A stretch of 64,000 nucleotides of DNA from Vigna angularis (taxonomy: Eukaryota > Streptophyta > Magnoliopsida > Fabales > Fabaceae), in assembly GCF_016808095.1 (NCBI RefSeq), contig NC_068974.1, positions 8,122,001 to 8,186,000 on the forward strand, in the 5' to 3' direction. Numbering within the stretch: the first letter of the stretch is position 1; the number at the start of each line of letters is the position of its first letter. Positions 1-11,689 of this stretch are shown here, piece after piece. Under the pieces are notes generated by a model. That model saw nothing but the letters and a program-made list of their open reading frames with translations, made no database searches and was not told where the DNA came from. The translations under genes were made by a program, and so were the position numbers.

Positions 1-1030
1 ACCGAAAGCTATGATTGTCCAGGGTTTGACAATAATCAATTATCACTATGGATAATCAATTATCATTATTTTCAAAACTTTATAACGACAAAAAATAATC
101 GATTATTACTTTCGGTAATCGATTATTACTAGCAGTTGGGAGCTGCCTTTTCAGTTTCTGACCCTACACGAACATTGACTTATAAATAGAATTCTCCATA
201 ACTCTTAAGAGGTTACGTAAACTATTATGGAGTACAAAATTGGTTTTGAGGAAGCTCTAAGTGTTTAGGTGTGCTTGATCACGTGCTTGAAGAAGGAGAA
301 ACTTATCTTAGTGTCTCTAAGGTGAAAGTGGTTCTCTACCAAGTTGTCTCAAGCTGTTCTTCATTCCATCGTGTGTCGAAGATTTCCTTTGAGTATTCGC
401 ACCACTCTTGGTACTCAACACCCCGTTGAGATTTCCTTGAGTATTCACACCACTCTTGGTACTCAACTACCTCGTTGAGAGTTCCTTTGAGTATTTGCAC
501 CACTCCTGGTACTCAGCACCCCACCGAGATTTCTTTAAATATTCGCACCACTCCTGGTACTTAGCACCCCGTCGAGATTTTCTTGAGTATTCGCACCACT
601 CTTGGGACTTAGCACCCTATCGAGATTTTCTTGAGTATTCGAACCACTCTTGGTACTATACTACCACGCCTAGATTCCTCAACTCAAAAGAGTTCAATTG
701 TAAGTATTTTAATTCTCTTCAAAATTGCAATCAAAGATTGTTTACAAGCAGTGATCGAAACCCATTTAGGGAATTCCATTCAAAGGAGTATCAACTCAAG
801 TTAAGGCTAAGAAAGGGAAGTTGAAGAACGATTTTTAAAAGCTCTTTCTTAATTTTCTTTCTTTAAGTCTTAGAAGGATTCTCCTATAATATGTTTATAT
901 GTTGTTTTGTAGGGTTCAATAAGGTTAGAAGATCATGGATCAACCAGCCAAGAAGCTTGATAATCCAAGAAAAGCAAAGGAGCAAACGTTAGGAAGAAGG
1001 TGGTTGATTTCCGGATTGAGAGCTTACCTT
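1..1030. mobile_element. LTR-like retroelement segment (boundaries not resolved)
   Basis: This stretch begins with near-palindromic TAATCGATTA-type motifs (about 36-130). A TATA-box-like TATAAATAGA follows at 181-190, then a 48-bp tandem repeat, then transcript-like sequence. Clustered TAATCGATTA motifs upstream of a TATA box are the layout of several better delimited LTRs in this window, so I infer an LTR or LTR-adjacent region. I could not find paired TG...CA ends or a target duplication, and no retroelement protein is readable. It could instead be a repeat-rich host intergenic stretch. Confidence 0.4.
391..680 (+). repeat. 48-bp minisatellite, six copies
   Basis: Six successive units begin GAGTATTCGCACCACTC (or close variants) at about 391, 439, 488, 537, 585 and 633. 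Each unit is about 48 bp and differs from its neighbours by a few substitutions. Because 48 is a multiple of three, a frame from 456 stays open through the repeats and yields a 16-residue peptide repeat (SWYSAPHRDF-like). I do not regard that frame as a gene. Confidence 0.85.
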
Positions 1031-1174
1031 CTAGATTGAAAATATGAAGCATAATGAAAATATGAAACATTAGTTTTGTTAATAATGTATAACATATCAA
1101 AGGTATAAAATTTTTTGATCAAGATTACTCACCTTTTCTTCACAAGGTATGATTTATTTCAAATAGTTAGCTAC

Positions 1175-1218
<44 letters not shown>

Positions 1219-2745
1219 GAAATGTGATGATTATTATTAATAGAAAAGTAAGTATATATTGTTGATATTAGTCTGAATTTTATAACTGACAGTTATTATA
1301 GTTACCGTTAATAACATATATATATATATATATATATATAACAATTAAAAAGTATACATTACTAAGAATTTCTAATTTCTAGTATATGTATATTATAAAT
1401 ATTCCTTTCGGAGTCACATGTTCTGTTATAACGTTAGAAAAGAGATTTCTTCTAGAATTTTAACAAATGCATTTTATTTTTATATAAGTTTATTGTCTTT
1501 TAATAAATTTACTGGCTAAGACATCTTTAAAATATTAGTTAATGAATTTGTTTATTCAACTTATACATTATCAAAGTCCTGTCACAACAATTTCTTTAAT
1601 TTTAGAATAATGCTTTATATATTATTTTAAAACACTTTCCAATTTACTATAATTTTTCAATATTTTAGACTAAACAGTTTTCCAAGTATCAACCAGTTGA
1701 GGATGGATAAAATAAAACCTAAAAACTAAAACCAATGAATGCAACAGTGTTCAACCCTCAATCACCTATTTCAATTTTTTTCTGTCTTTTTTTCAAGCCT
1801 TTGTGCAACAATTTTAAAGATAAAAGGAAAATAATTAACAAGTCTCAAATTATGTGCCATTAATTATCGAATATCTGCATGTTTCATCTGATTGACCCTT
1901 TGTAACGTAAAATCAATACAATCAACCTCAACTAAATTCTCTTCCTTTCTGCTTCACTTTCGTGGTTTCAGATTCAAAAAACCCACTTTTGGTAACATTT
2001 GTTTTGTTCTGCAAATGCTCAAGAAATGTTTTAGCGTCTTAAAAGCTGGCACTTCGGACACTACAATATCCCTTATACATTATATTATATTATATTATAT
2101 TTTATTCTATTTTAAAAGTAAAATTTTATCTGAATATAAAATTGTTTGATTGGTATTGTCTCTTTAGTTATTTCATTTCAAAATGTGTATGAAAAAAAAT
2201 TACATGTAAAGAACAGTTAGTTTGTTAGATGAATTCAAGACCTTGGAACAGATTCACAATAAACGAAATAAGCTCAGAAATTATTTGGAGTTTGCTCTGA
2301 CATCTGACTTATTCAATTTGATTAACGAATACGTAAACTTTAGTTTAATCGAATTCATTAAGAAATTTTTTTCAAAGCCCTTTTATTCAAAAGCCAATAC
2401 TCCTTATTCCTTGGAGACTTTATTCACTTTAGGGGATTTTATTTATAACATATATTAACGTATTATCTAAATGTTCCGCAAACAAGAATCAAAAGCAAAT
2501 GCAATAGAGAAATTAAGAAATCTTCTATTACGTATTCCATTGGTCGAGATTATTCCACCTAAAGAGAAAGTAGATGAAAGTAGATGGGAGTATGAGAATT
2601 GATTTTCAAGAATAGAATTAGGAAAGAAGTCAGTAGGGAGACAGAGGAGATTCATACCAAGCTCATGCCTACAAAATCCCTTAATAAAACATTCTTTGTG
2701 TGTGTTCTCAAGCTTTTCCACGTGTTCTTTCTTGGAGGTTCTTCT
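1031..2745. other. AT-rich intergenic sequence with two (TA)n runs
   Basis: No coding sequence is supported here. The stretch holds (TA)n microsatellites at about 1180-1215 and 1316-1340 and otherwise unstructured AT-rich DNA. Short open frames near 1892-2149 and 2222-2458 resemble nothing I recognise and have the low-complexity look of chance frames. Confidence 0.6.
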
Positions 2746-2749
2746 TTCA

Positions 2750-3900
2750 CGTGTCGCCTCCTTGCATCAGCTTTTACCGCATCATCCACTTTACTTGTTA
2801 CAATACTCTTCCCTTTAGCACCAACTTTCTTCTCAAGGTTGAATTGATGATAAGCTTGTTCAAATTCATTAAGATTCTACCAAGTAGCTTCATTAGGTTC
2901 CCAAGAACCTCATACCCAGTTTTTATTCTTTGTAAGAGCCACATAATTTTGTCTATATAATTGTAGTTCACTAAGGCTAGATCACCAATTTGCAGTTGCA
3001 GCTCTCTTCATATAATTTTGAGCTCTCATCAAATTGTTCTTGAGCTGTTGCAGCACTTTGTCCCTATTCGTTAAAGACTCTTGAATATTAGGAGGATCTT
3101 TAGCATTGACTTCATAAGGAATAATCGCAGGAGGTTCCCTACCAAAAACAACTTTAAAGGAACTCCTCTTATGCTGTGATGATAAGAAGAGTTATACCAA
3201 TATTGTGCCAAGGAAGCATAGAGTACCAAAGATTTCGGCTCTAAAAAACATAGCACCGCAAATACATCTCTAATGTCTTATTAAGTACCTCAGTTTGGCC
3301 ATCACTTTGGGGTTATATGCCAAGCTCATTGCCAAAGTAGTGCCTTGAGGTTTGAATAAGTGTTGCCAAAAAGAACTTATAAAAACCCTATCTTTGTCTG
3401 ATACAATGGTTATAGGAAAACCATGAATCTTTGCCACAAGATTAATAAAAGCTTCTACCAATATCTTACTGTTATAACTAGCTTTCAAAGGAATGAAATG
3501 CCCAAACTTGGAAAGCCTATCAATTACCACCATGATCATAGAAAAACCATGTGAAAGAGGAAGATTTGTAATGAAATCCATAGCTATGTCCTCCCAAATA
3601 TGTTGAGGTATTGGCAATGGTTGTAATAAACCATAAGGCAAAGCTTGGTCCACTTTAGTTTGTTGACAAATGTTGCACTTTGGCCAATAAAATTTATTTT
3701 AGATTCTGGCTATAGTCTTAGTGTTTCCAGCATGACCCCCAATTTTAGAGTCATGAAACTCCTATAGAATTTGGTTCTTCAAATTCAGGTTAGCTGCTAT
3801 CATCAATCTTCCTCTTTTGAAAATTATTCCATCTTTAAGGTAATGTGTCTTGTGTATGTTGCATCATCAACTTCCTCAAGTTTGCATCCTACATTATCAT
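2750..3900 (-). pseudogene. Decayed Ty3-gypsy chromovirus integrase with chromodomain remnant
   Basis: Read leftward on the minus strand, this is the C-terminal part of a Ty3-gypsy polyprotein. An HHCC zinc-finger remnant comes first (about 3785-3660, with FHDSKIGGHAGNT and CNICQQTK). The integrase core follows (3653-3270) with MDFITNLP and IVSDKDRVF carrying the first two catalytic Asp residues. Next comes an HHSIRG...VFGREPP segment (about 3200-3100). Last is a chromodomain-like end (about 2915-2790) with WEPNEATW and FNLEKKV. A frameshift after AYNPK removes the normal path to the catalytic Glu, and several in-frame stops are present, so the copy is dead. Integrase followed by a chromodomain defines the chromovirus branch. 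It is a different lineage from the copy at 57.9-60.6 kb. Confidence 0.85.
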
Positions 3901-3924
3901 CTTGGCAATTTGTTCTAGTCACTT

Positions 3925-4110
3925 AAAATTGGACTGTGACCAGGTGATCGAGGCTATACCCGAATCAAAATAATATGCAATTATAGTGCAGTATAAACTA
4001 GGAAGTGACTCCTAGGTCATCTCTCAAGGACCAAATGTTGTTCAAGCAATAGGTCAAACACATATTGGGGAGGATTTTGGACAGTTTACGACTTGTAATT
4101 AAAACTAAAA
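3925..4110 (-). repeat. Dispersed retroelement repeat, inverted relative to 46510-46645
   Basis: About 130 bp here, including GTGACTCCTAGGTCATCTC and AAGGACCAAATGTTGTTC, is the imperfect reverse complement of the segment at about 46520-46640. The type resembles LTR-adjacent untranslated sequence of plant Ty3-gypsy elements, but I cannot assign a family. Confidence 0.6.
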
Positions 4111-4506
4111 ACACTATTTAAAACACTGATTAAAGAGAAGTTGGTCATTAGTAATTAAAACACTGACGCACTTTAATCGATTAAAACACTGACGCACTTT
4201 AATCGATTACGTAATTAATGTAATTTGTTAAGTTTTTCCTTATACTTTAATAGTTTTACATCTGTTTAAGATTTAACAGATTATACAGCGCATGCAATCA
4301 ATTATGAAATTCATACAAGTCAAGAATAAATTCATATGACCGTTAGAAATAGTTAAGGCTTTAAATGAAATTGATTTTCACATATGAAACATATTTAACC
4401 AATTAGGAAACTTATGTAATTCCGATTATGTTCAACACTTAAGCAAATTTTCAAATCAATTTTCATTCCAAACAGATCAATGCACTTATCAAACAAATAT
4501 TGACAT
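4111..4506. other. Repeat-derived sequence with TAATCGATTA motifs, no gene
   Basis: Contains two near-identical copies of a short unit (ACACTGACGCACTTTAATCG, about 4162 and 4187) and AT-rich sequence. Once the 4512-6507 insertion is discounted it is continuous with 6513-6828. It probably belongs to the same older LTR element. Confidence 0.45.
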
Positions 4507-4511
4507 AGCAA

Positions 4512-5191
4512 TGAAAGACCCAAGAAAAATAATAAATAAACTAAATTAAGTTTTGTGTGATTATGTTTTGGTGAATAAGTAAATTGATTGATAATTTTAT
4601 TTATTTATTATTGCGATTAATGATATACAAATTTAATATATTTTTCTTTAACTAAATGTGGTTAACGATTCTAATTAAAAGATAAAATGATTTGTTATTT
4701 ATAATTAAAGGGTACTTTATCTCTTTTAATAATAGTTATATATATATATAATTGTATAAATAACATTTTTATGTGACACATTTGTTTTGTGATTTCATGA
4801 TATATTAAAATAGTTATTTTATTTAAGAACGTGAAATTATGGTTTTAATATGGTTGGGTTGGTTATAGTACTAATATTATATATATATATATAGTATATA
4901 ATATAAATTTACATGTATGCATGTGATAATATATAAATAAATAATTATATTCGAGGGTTGTTGTGGTGTTTAAATATTATTAAATAATAATAATAATAAA
5001 ATTTGTTTTTAAAATAAATATGTTAGTTGTAAGTTTTTTCTGTGTATATATAATTATAGTTTTATATTATTTTATTAGATATTATTAAATATTGTAAATG
5101 ATATTATTGGATATTGTTATATACTTAGATTTGTTTACAAATTAAAAGATATCTTAAGATTTTATTATATGTAATTGGATATGATTGTTAG

Positions 5192-5279
<88 letters not shown>

Positions 5280-6507
5280 CAATAATAATAATAGTAATAA
5301 TTCATATTATTTAGAATAAAGATATTATGATAGGATATATTATTTATGAATTTATCAAAATCAATTAGAACAAAAATAATTTTATTTGATTATATTCTGA
5401 AAATAATGCGTTTTATAAAGATTAAGAAAATAAACCGAATAGAGATAAGTATGCTTCCTATTTATATTATGTTTGCATAGAAATCCTAGTCATTAAGAGA
5501 CAAAAACTTTGTGAGTGAGAGTTTGATTAAGTGAAGATTTGTGAGAGCTTAAGGGTGTTATTGAAGGGCATTGGTTTTTCTAGAGAAAAATTTAGTGAGA
5601 AACTCAGCTAAGGGAGCTTACATTCTTGATTTCTTACATTCTTAATTTATTTATTCTTCATTCTTGATTTCTTTATTCTTCATTCTTGATTCTTGATTCT
5701 TGATTCTTGATGTGTACATGATTAATTGAGTAAAATTGGTACTTGTTTTAGTTCATACATGTTATTGAGAATGTTTATTGATTTTTCATGTGAATATGAA
5801 ATTGTTATTTCCTTATACTTCGGTTGGTCATGTGTGAGCTTTTCATACTACGCTACGTTAAGAATGTTCGAATCTCGTGTAGAGACAGAGATTTGAGTGT
5901 TTGCGCGAGGAGGTGAATGTCTCGCCCAAAAGGCTTCGGCTCGTGCAGAGTATAGTGCACCAGTGCGCGTAGTATTGTTTTTTTTTAATTGTTAGTCCTT
6001 GAGAAGTCGAGGAGATATGTCAGAAGTTGCGATGGAAGACGACTTGAATCGCCCTGTTTTGTGAAATAGGTTATGACGACATAATGCAAGGAAACAACAT
6101 TGGTTCATGAATGATTTGGTTGTGATGGAATATGTTTTTATGGTTATCTTACTCTGTGTTTAATATGAATATGTTATGTTGTATGTTATGATATTTCTAT
6201 TAGCTCACCCTTGCGTGTTATGGTTGTGGTTTCCACCTACGATGATCGTTTTTATATGGCAGCAGATTATCATGTAGTTTGTTTGGGTGTTGTGTAGTTT
6301 GACGAGTGGATTGAGAGAGTTGAAGAATTTATGGTTGTTTGAATAAACTATTTTATATGGAGTTTTATTTTATAATTAAATTGGAATTTTGGATATTTTT
6401 CTTGAATTGTAAAAGACTTATTGAATTTAGATTTCTGCAATGGTTTATGATTTTTAAAATTTTAAATTTTCACTCATAATCGTGGCATCCTGAAATGGGG
6501 TGTGACA
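4512..6507 (-). mobile_element. Solo LTR, about 2.0 kb, perfect 5-bp target duplication
   Basis: The element starts TGAAAGACCC and ends GGGGTGTGACA on the plus strand, and is flanked on both sides by AGCAA (4507-4511 and 6508-6512). In its own orientation (minus) it runs TGTCACACCCC...GGGTCTTTCA, the same terminal sequences as the 3,987-bp element at 50446-54432 (TGTAACACCCC...GGGTCTTACA). A shared inner segment at about 5865-6090 (GCGAGGAGGTGAATGTCTCG) matches about 52140-52380 in opposite orientation. No internal retroviral region or second LTR is present, so it is read as a solo LTR left by LTR-LTR recombination. Confidence 0.85.
5191..5300 (+). repeat. (TAA)n microsatellite
   Basis: An uninterrupted ATA/TAA trinucleotide run of nearly 90 bp continues as an interrupted run to about 5300. 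It lies inside the solo LTR at 4512-6507. Confidence 0.95.
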
Positions 6508-6512
6508 AGCAA

Positions 6513-6828
6513 CGTGTGTTAATCAATTATACAACTAATGTAATCGATTACTACACAGTTATTTGCCACTATTAAGCAATTCATGATATCTCGAGAAATC
6601 TAACATATTATATACAATGTCTAATCGATTATTTCTACCAAAAATCTAATTTTCAATTTGTTTAAACTTATGATTCATTTACAAACAATGAATACATTTA
6701 TCAAGCATCTCAAGCATAAACACAATAATGATAAATAAGTTGTTATGCCATTTATTGTGCAAGAAACCATAAAACCATTCTTATTCATCATTAAAGTATA
6801 TAGGTGAGTATAGATCCCCTATCAACAT
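6513..6828 (-). mobile_element. Partial LTR sharing its end with the LTR at 10488-15346
   Basis: The segment resembles the last third of the LTR at 10488-15346: TAATCGATTA motifs, then a TGTGCAAGAA...AAAACCATT segment, then an ending in CCTATCAACA (compare CCGTATCAACA near 15336-15346). I infer it is the far LTR, or part of it, of the same minus-strand element. The solo LTR 4512-6507 was inserted into it. Confidence 0.5.
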
Positions 6829-6923
6829 TATTAATATTATTCATTAGATATATTATCTTTATCTTATTTTTATGTTTTATCTTTATTTTTTTTATTTGTT
6901 ATTTTTATTTTAGGATTAACTTC

Positions 6924-8068
6924 TGGCATAGCGGCGCAGCGAAATGATTAACGTGTTCAACAAAACCAAGAGATGGGTGAATTGGTGTCTTATTGCAAAT
7001 CGTTCTTTTAATAATTTTCTCACGTAAATATAAATTCCTTAAAATAATTTAAACAAATTAAAAGAGTAAGGAAGAGAGAAAATTGCATATGTAATTTTTA
7101 TCCTGATACGGATCACAGAGATCCTAAATCCAATTGTTAATCTCAATCGAGAATTAATGATTCACTAGCACAAACCAATAAACTATTACAATCACAAAGA
7201 AAATAAACAAGTTGAAGGTTAGAACACCTCTCCTGTTATCCCAAGAGATGAAACTCACTTCCCTTGCAACCTATAAGGGATGCACACATCTCTGAATACT
7301 TCACGAAGGATGACCGCCTCCTTTAAATCTTCACAAAGGATGACAACTCCTTTGATTCTTCAGAAAGGATGACAAACTTTCAACTTAGCAACAACAACAA
7401 CACTCAATCACACTCAAAGTGAAAGTTCTCGCTCTATGCCAACACGCCAAGTTCTCAAAGCCACAACACAAGGGTTATACAAATCCTTGAATACTTATCA
7501 CTGTACACTGCATATAAGAATTTTGAAATACACTTATTTTGTAGTGTTGTATTTCGTATTTTAGAATGAGAGTCTCAATCTAATTTATAGAGATCTCACT
7601 CAAGCATACCTCCAAAAATATGTTGTCAACTAATTAACATGTGATAATCAATTATCCACTTATGGTAATTGATTATGCATTTAATGAATGCACAACGGTA
7701 AAAAACTTGCTTAAAAATTATCATAATTGCTCGTGATAATCGATTATCACAAGTCATAATTGATTATTGATAATCGATTATGACAAGTCATAATTGATTA
7801 TTGATAATCGATTATTATAATTTGATAATCGATTATCTTGAGTATAAAATGAGGTTTTCTGATTCAAAACAAATTTTAACTCAACCTAATGCAAACAATA
7901 CATAGAATCAAAGATAAAACCACATCCTATACATAAATCTAATAAATTACAAAAGCTTTAATATAAAACAAGTCTTCATGAAGATATTTTTGCAACAAGA
8001 ACACTTAAGACTTGACTTTGAGACATCATCAAAACTTTTACTCTTTACTCTTTAACTTTATGCTAACA
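6924..8068 (-). mobile_element. Solo LTR related to the copia LTRs at 36.7, 40.3, 47.4 and 54.9 kb
   Basis: Starts TGGCATAGCGGCGCAGCG and ends ATGCTAACA. The flanks ACTTC (6919-6923) and ACTTA (8069-8073) match in four of five bases. Inner landmarks appear in the same order as in the gag-only copia LTRs: AACCAAGAG..GG near the start, ...GAGAAA.TTGCA, the run of AAAGGATGA units (about 7250-7380), a TAATCGATTA cluster (about 7640-7850), and GACATCATCAAAACTT before the end. Neither a primer-binding site nor gag adjoins it, so it is probably a solo LTR of a diverged relative. Confidence 0.75.
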
Positions 8069-8164
8069 ACTTATATTTCTTCTCCTATAAATATAGTATC
8101 CTATGTGTATTTTCAATACAATGCAAATTAATCTAATACATAACTTTCACTATATTCTTAACAT

Positions 8165-8545
8165 GCATTAGTGCAAAAGACTTTTTATGACAGAGAATAT
8201 GGACATATTATGATAGGTGGATTGATGTCATAGTTTTGGCAATCATAATATGTCTGCGTATTCTATGATGTAGCAAAAAAGTACATCATAATAGGTTCAA
8301 CCAACTATGACGTTCTTTCTGTCACTTGTCATAATATATCTAGTCTATTATGACATACTTCCAATTATCAGTCATAATATGTATAATTTACTATGATGTA
8401 GTTCAATTTACATGTCATAATATGTCGACTTTTATGACAGTTATTTTCACCTATCATAGTATCCTTCATGTATTATGACAAGTATTCATTCACCTGTTAT
8501 AATACATGTACATTGTCATGTACATCATAAAAAGGTTGTTTTTTT
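8165..8545. repeat. Degenerate inverted/direct subterminal repeats, CACTA-like end
   Basis: Copies of TCATAATATGT and its complement-like TATGACA alternate about every 30-40 bp across 380 bp. The cluster opens with CATTAGTGCAAAAGAC, which resembles a CACTA-type terminus (CACTA with a C to T change). Dense short direct and inverted subterminal repeats are characteristic of CACTA transposons. I could not find the opposite end, so this is read as a decayed end or remnant. Confidence 0.5.
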
Positions 8546-10473
8546 TTACCTATTTTACCATCTCATGCAACCAATTTATTTGGAAATCAATAAATTCAAA
8601 TTCAATCGAACAAGTTACTTAGAATTTCACTAGAGTCACTCGCTACCAGTTTCAAAAATATGCAATGCAACAAAAAAGTTACTTAGAATTTCAAGAGAAG
8701 TTCTCTAGGAGACTTAAGGAAGTAAAAGATACCCAAGTTCAATTGCAGGAAAGGGAGGTGAATCATAAAGGATTACTTAAGAACCAAACTTTTCCCAGCC
8801 AAAGTTTACCTTAGGTACTCTCACACCAAACTTCTCAAAAGGAACAAAAAATGAAATTAAAGTAGAGACACACTAAACTACCACAATTATGGAAAGCTAT
8901 AAATCTACACTATGCGACACCTAATGATGAATTAGAAGGAACTTTGGTTCCCTCTTACCCACCAACTGCAATTTTTTCTTAATTAATTAAATGTCTAATG
9001 TTCTTGTTAGGACAAACCCCTAACAAGCCAAATATACAAGTCCAAAATAGAAAGCAACTAGAATTTTACAATTCAAAGAAAATACACACAAATCTCTCTT
9101 TCTCACCAAGTGTATACTCTCTTGTCTTGTGTTTTAGACCAAGACTTCATGCTTTCTTTCAAGGCCTTCTTCACCTTTGGATGTTACTCAATGTTTTGGG
9201 CTATCCTCCCAATCATCCTCACATGTTTTAATCATCCAAAGACCTACACCATAAGTTAACACCACTAAAGCCAAAAGGAGTCCAAGGAAAAAGTAAGAAA
9301 AGGTCTAAAGTGAACAAAGGCTCGTCAAAAGGATTTTTACTTTGACTAAACCATGAATGTTTAGAAGACAATCAAGCAATTAAATGGTAAGAAAGAAAGG
9401 TTAGTACAACAAAAGGACTTACTTATAGAAAGACTCTAGAATAGATCGCAAAAACCAAAAACTACTAGAAAATCATAAGGTGTTTTTGTCCTTTGGCAAG
9501 CTAAATCAAATGGTGCATTAAGGCGACATTTTTAGATCATCATGGTTGTTGGAACAGAAGCTTGGGGACAAAAAATCAACTCCAAATCAACATCAAAGAT
9601 GGCACAGGCATGTGCTTTTACTTTTACTTTTTGCTTTTGCTTTTTGTACTTTTTGTCTACTTTTCTTTTGTACTTTTAGTCTCTTCTTTTTCTTTTGTAC
9701 CTTTTGTCTCTTCTTTTTTTTTTTGAAATTTTTAGCATAAATACATACTAAATCAGACCTCAATTCTGGAATATTTCAACAATTTTGATTATCATACAAA
9801 TTTATATCACCAAAAATAAAACAACCTAATAGAATCAAGTATAACATGAAACACAAAAAGTGACATAATGGAAACCTAACTCTATGAACTTGTTCATGAT
9901 CTAACAACAAGTATGAACTCAAATATATAAAATAAAAGCACTCAAAGGCACAAATACAAAATTAGTTTTCAAAAATGACCTCAACATATATTTTTGATGA
10001 TTTTCAAAGTTTCAACTAGGAAATAGTGACATCAAAAGGACTAAACATGACTCTAGACAACATGAAATGATTTCAAACTTAAAATGACTCAAAAAATCAT
10101 ATATTGACCAAAAAATATAGTAAGCAATGACTCAAACAAAGAAAAGGCACAAAATAGTAGCCAAAACTACCAAAATAAAACTTGGAAAACGCTAATGACA
10201 ACATTCTAGCAGCTTTGATCTTTGCTAAGTGTTTTACCCATACTTTCTCCATAGAATTCCAAATGAAATGATTTTTTTTTGTTGGAAACTAGACTCAAAG
10301 GACATATTAATACATATTTTTTGGACAATTGAGCTAGATGCAGATTAAGTTTGAAAATCATCACAATTTATAGCCAAAACAAATGATAGACAAGTAAGAA
10401 AAAAAAACATCAACAACACGAAACAATAAAGGATAGATAAGGACCAAAAGACTTATATCTTGAAGAACCAAAA
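8546..10473 (-). other. Non-coding internal region of a minus-strand LTR element
   Basis: This region lies between an LTR-like end (6828) and the primer-binding-site-like motif at 10474-10487, so it is probably retroelement internal sequence. It has no recognisable gag or pol on either strand. A thymine-rich low-complexity stretch at about 9618-9730 produces a spurious Phe/Leu-rich frame. An element this long without coding would be a large non-autonomous type, which I infer rather than show. Confidence 0.4.
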
Positions 10474-10487
10474 CTCTTGATACCAAA
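10474..10487 (-). promoter_or_regulatory. Primer-binding-site-like motif (initiator Met-tRNA type)
   Basis: The minus strand reads TTTGGTATCAAGAG directly outside the LTR start at 10488, close to the TGGTATCAGAGC complement of initiator Met-tRNA used by many plant LTR retrotransposons. One inserted or changed base makes it imperfect. Confidence 0.55.
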
Positions 10488-11172
10488 TGATGGAAACCTC
10501 CTTGAGCTAGGTTGGGTCAAAGCTTAGGAGGAAGCAAGGAGATAGTTCCTTTGATGGATATGGTTTTGGAAATTTGTAGGAAAGGGGTGATATGATTTTC
10601 AAATGAGGGTGGTGTGGTGAGAATACATTGATGCTCTCAATTGTTATCCTCACCACATTCAAATCTGAAAACAACAATACATGAGGACACAATCCTCTTA
10701 AACAACACAAGAGATGATTCACTCAATTTCTAACCTGACCTACCCAACATAGGTATCAAATCACACCAAGAGAATAAGAACCTAAGTATATCATACTCTT
10801 ATAGTGTAGAAATATCAAAACATATGAACTCCAATGTGTCTTGAATGATTTCTTAATTGTTTGATCACCAATGTAGCTTCAAAATCTCCAAGAACACTTC
10901 TTGAGAAGATCTGTACTCAAAACTCAAAGAGAATGTTAGTATTTTCCAATTAAAACGTTAAAGAGTCAGGTCTCAAGTCTGATTTATATAGAAAATAAAA
11001 ACCTGTCACAATTTAATCAATTATGTTTTTGCTTCTATTTTAATCGATTATGACACTTATATAATTGATTATATTGACAGTTATGTTGCTGCTTCTTTCA
11101 ACTAACCTAATAGATTAGGTTACTAGCATAATAGATTAGACCTTTATCTCTATTCACTATAGTAAAGAAGGG

Positions 11173-11453
11173 CATTACCGACGGCCATAATCCTTCGGAA
11201 ACATCCAGAAGTCGTCGGTAATAAGCAATTACCGACGGCCATAATCCTTCGGAAACATCCAGAAGCCGTCGGTAATAAGCAATTACCGACGGCTTAGCGA
11301 CGGTCAGATGACCGTTGGTAAATCCCTTGTCGCTAACCATTACCGACGGCCTTTGCCCTTCAGTAATTACCGAAGGGCGAAAGCCTTCGGTAATTACCGA
11401 GGGGCAGAAGCCTTCGGTAATTACCGAGGGGCAGAAGCCTTCGGTAATTATCT
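11173..11453. repeat. CACTA subterminal repeats: two 53-bp copies and palindromic units
   Basis: Two nearly identical direct copies of about 54 bp (starting near 11173 and 11228) contain CCGACGGCCATAATCCTTCG. They are followed by three to four 27-bp units, each itself an inverted repeat of the form TTACCGA(g)GGGC..AAGCCTTCGGTAA (about 11365-11450). A matching short set (CTTCGGTAAT) lies near 14820-14875 at the other end. Confidence 0.85.
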
Positions 11454-11689
11454 GCAATGTATTTTTTTTTGTTTTGGTTTAGTGTATTGTTGACAATCTA
11501 CGCTTGAAAAATCTTAATTATATATATATAACACGCGTAAACTAAACATATATAAACGTTTATTTCCCAGAAGTAATTAATATTATGCTTGCAAAAAAGT
11601 GATTTAGCGAGACATAAAAAACATATAAGCCAAGTAATTTACAATCTTTGAATTCAAATTCACTAGTACTCTATATGCTTTAAACACTT

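Noticed and set aside
9546..9740. Phe/Leu/Cys-rich frame that could pass for membrane protein
   Set aside because: Translation of a T-rich low-complexity tract. No start context, family or neighbour supports it.
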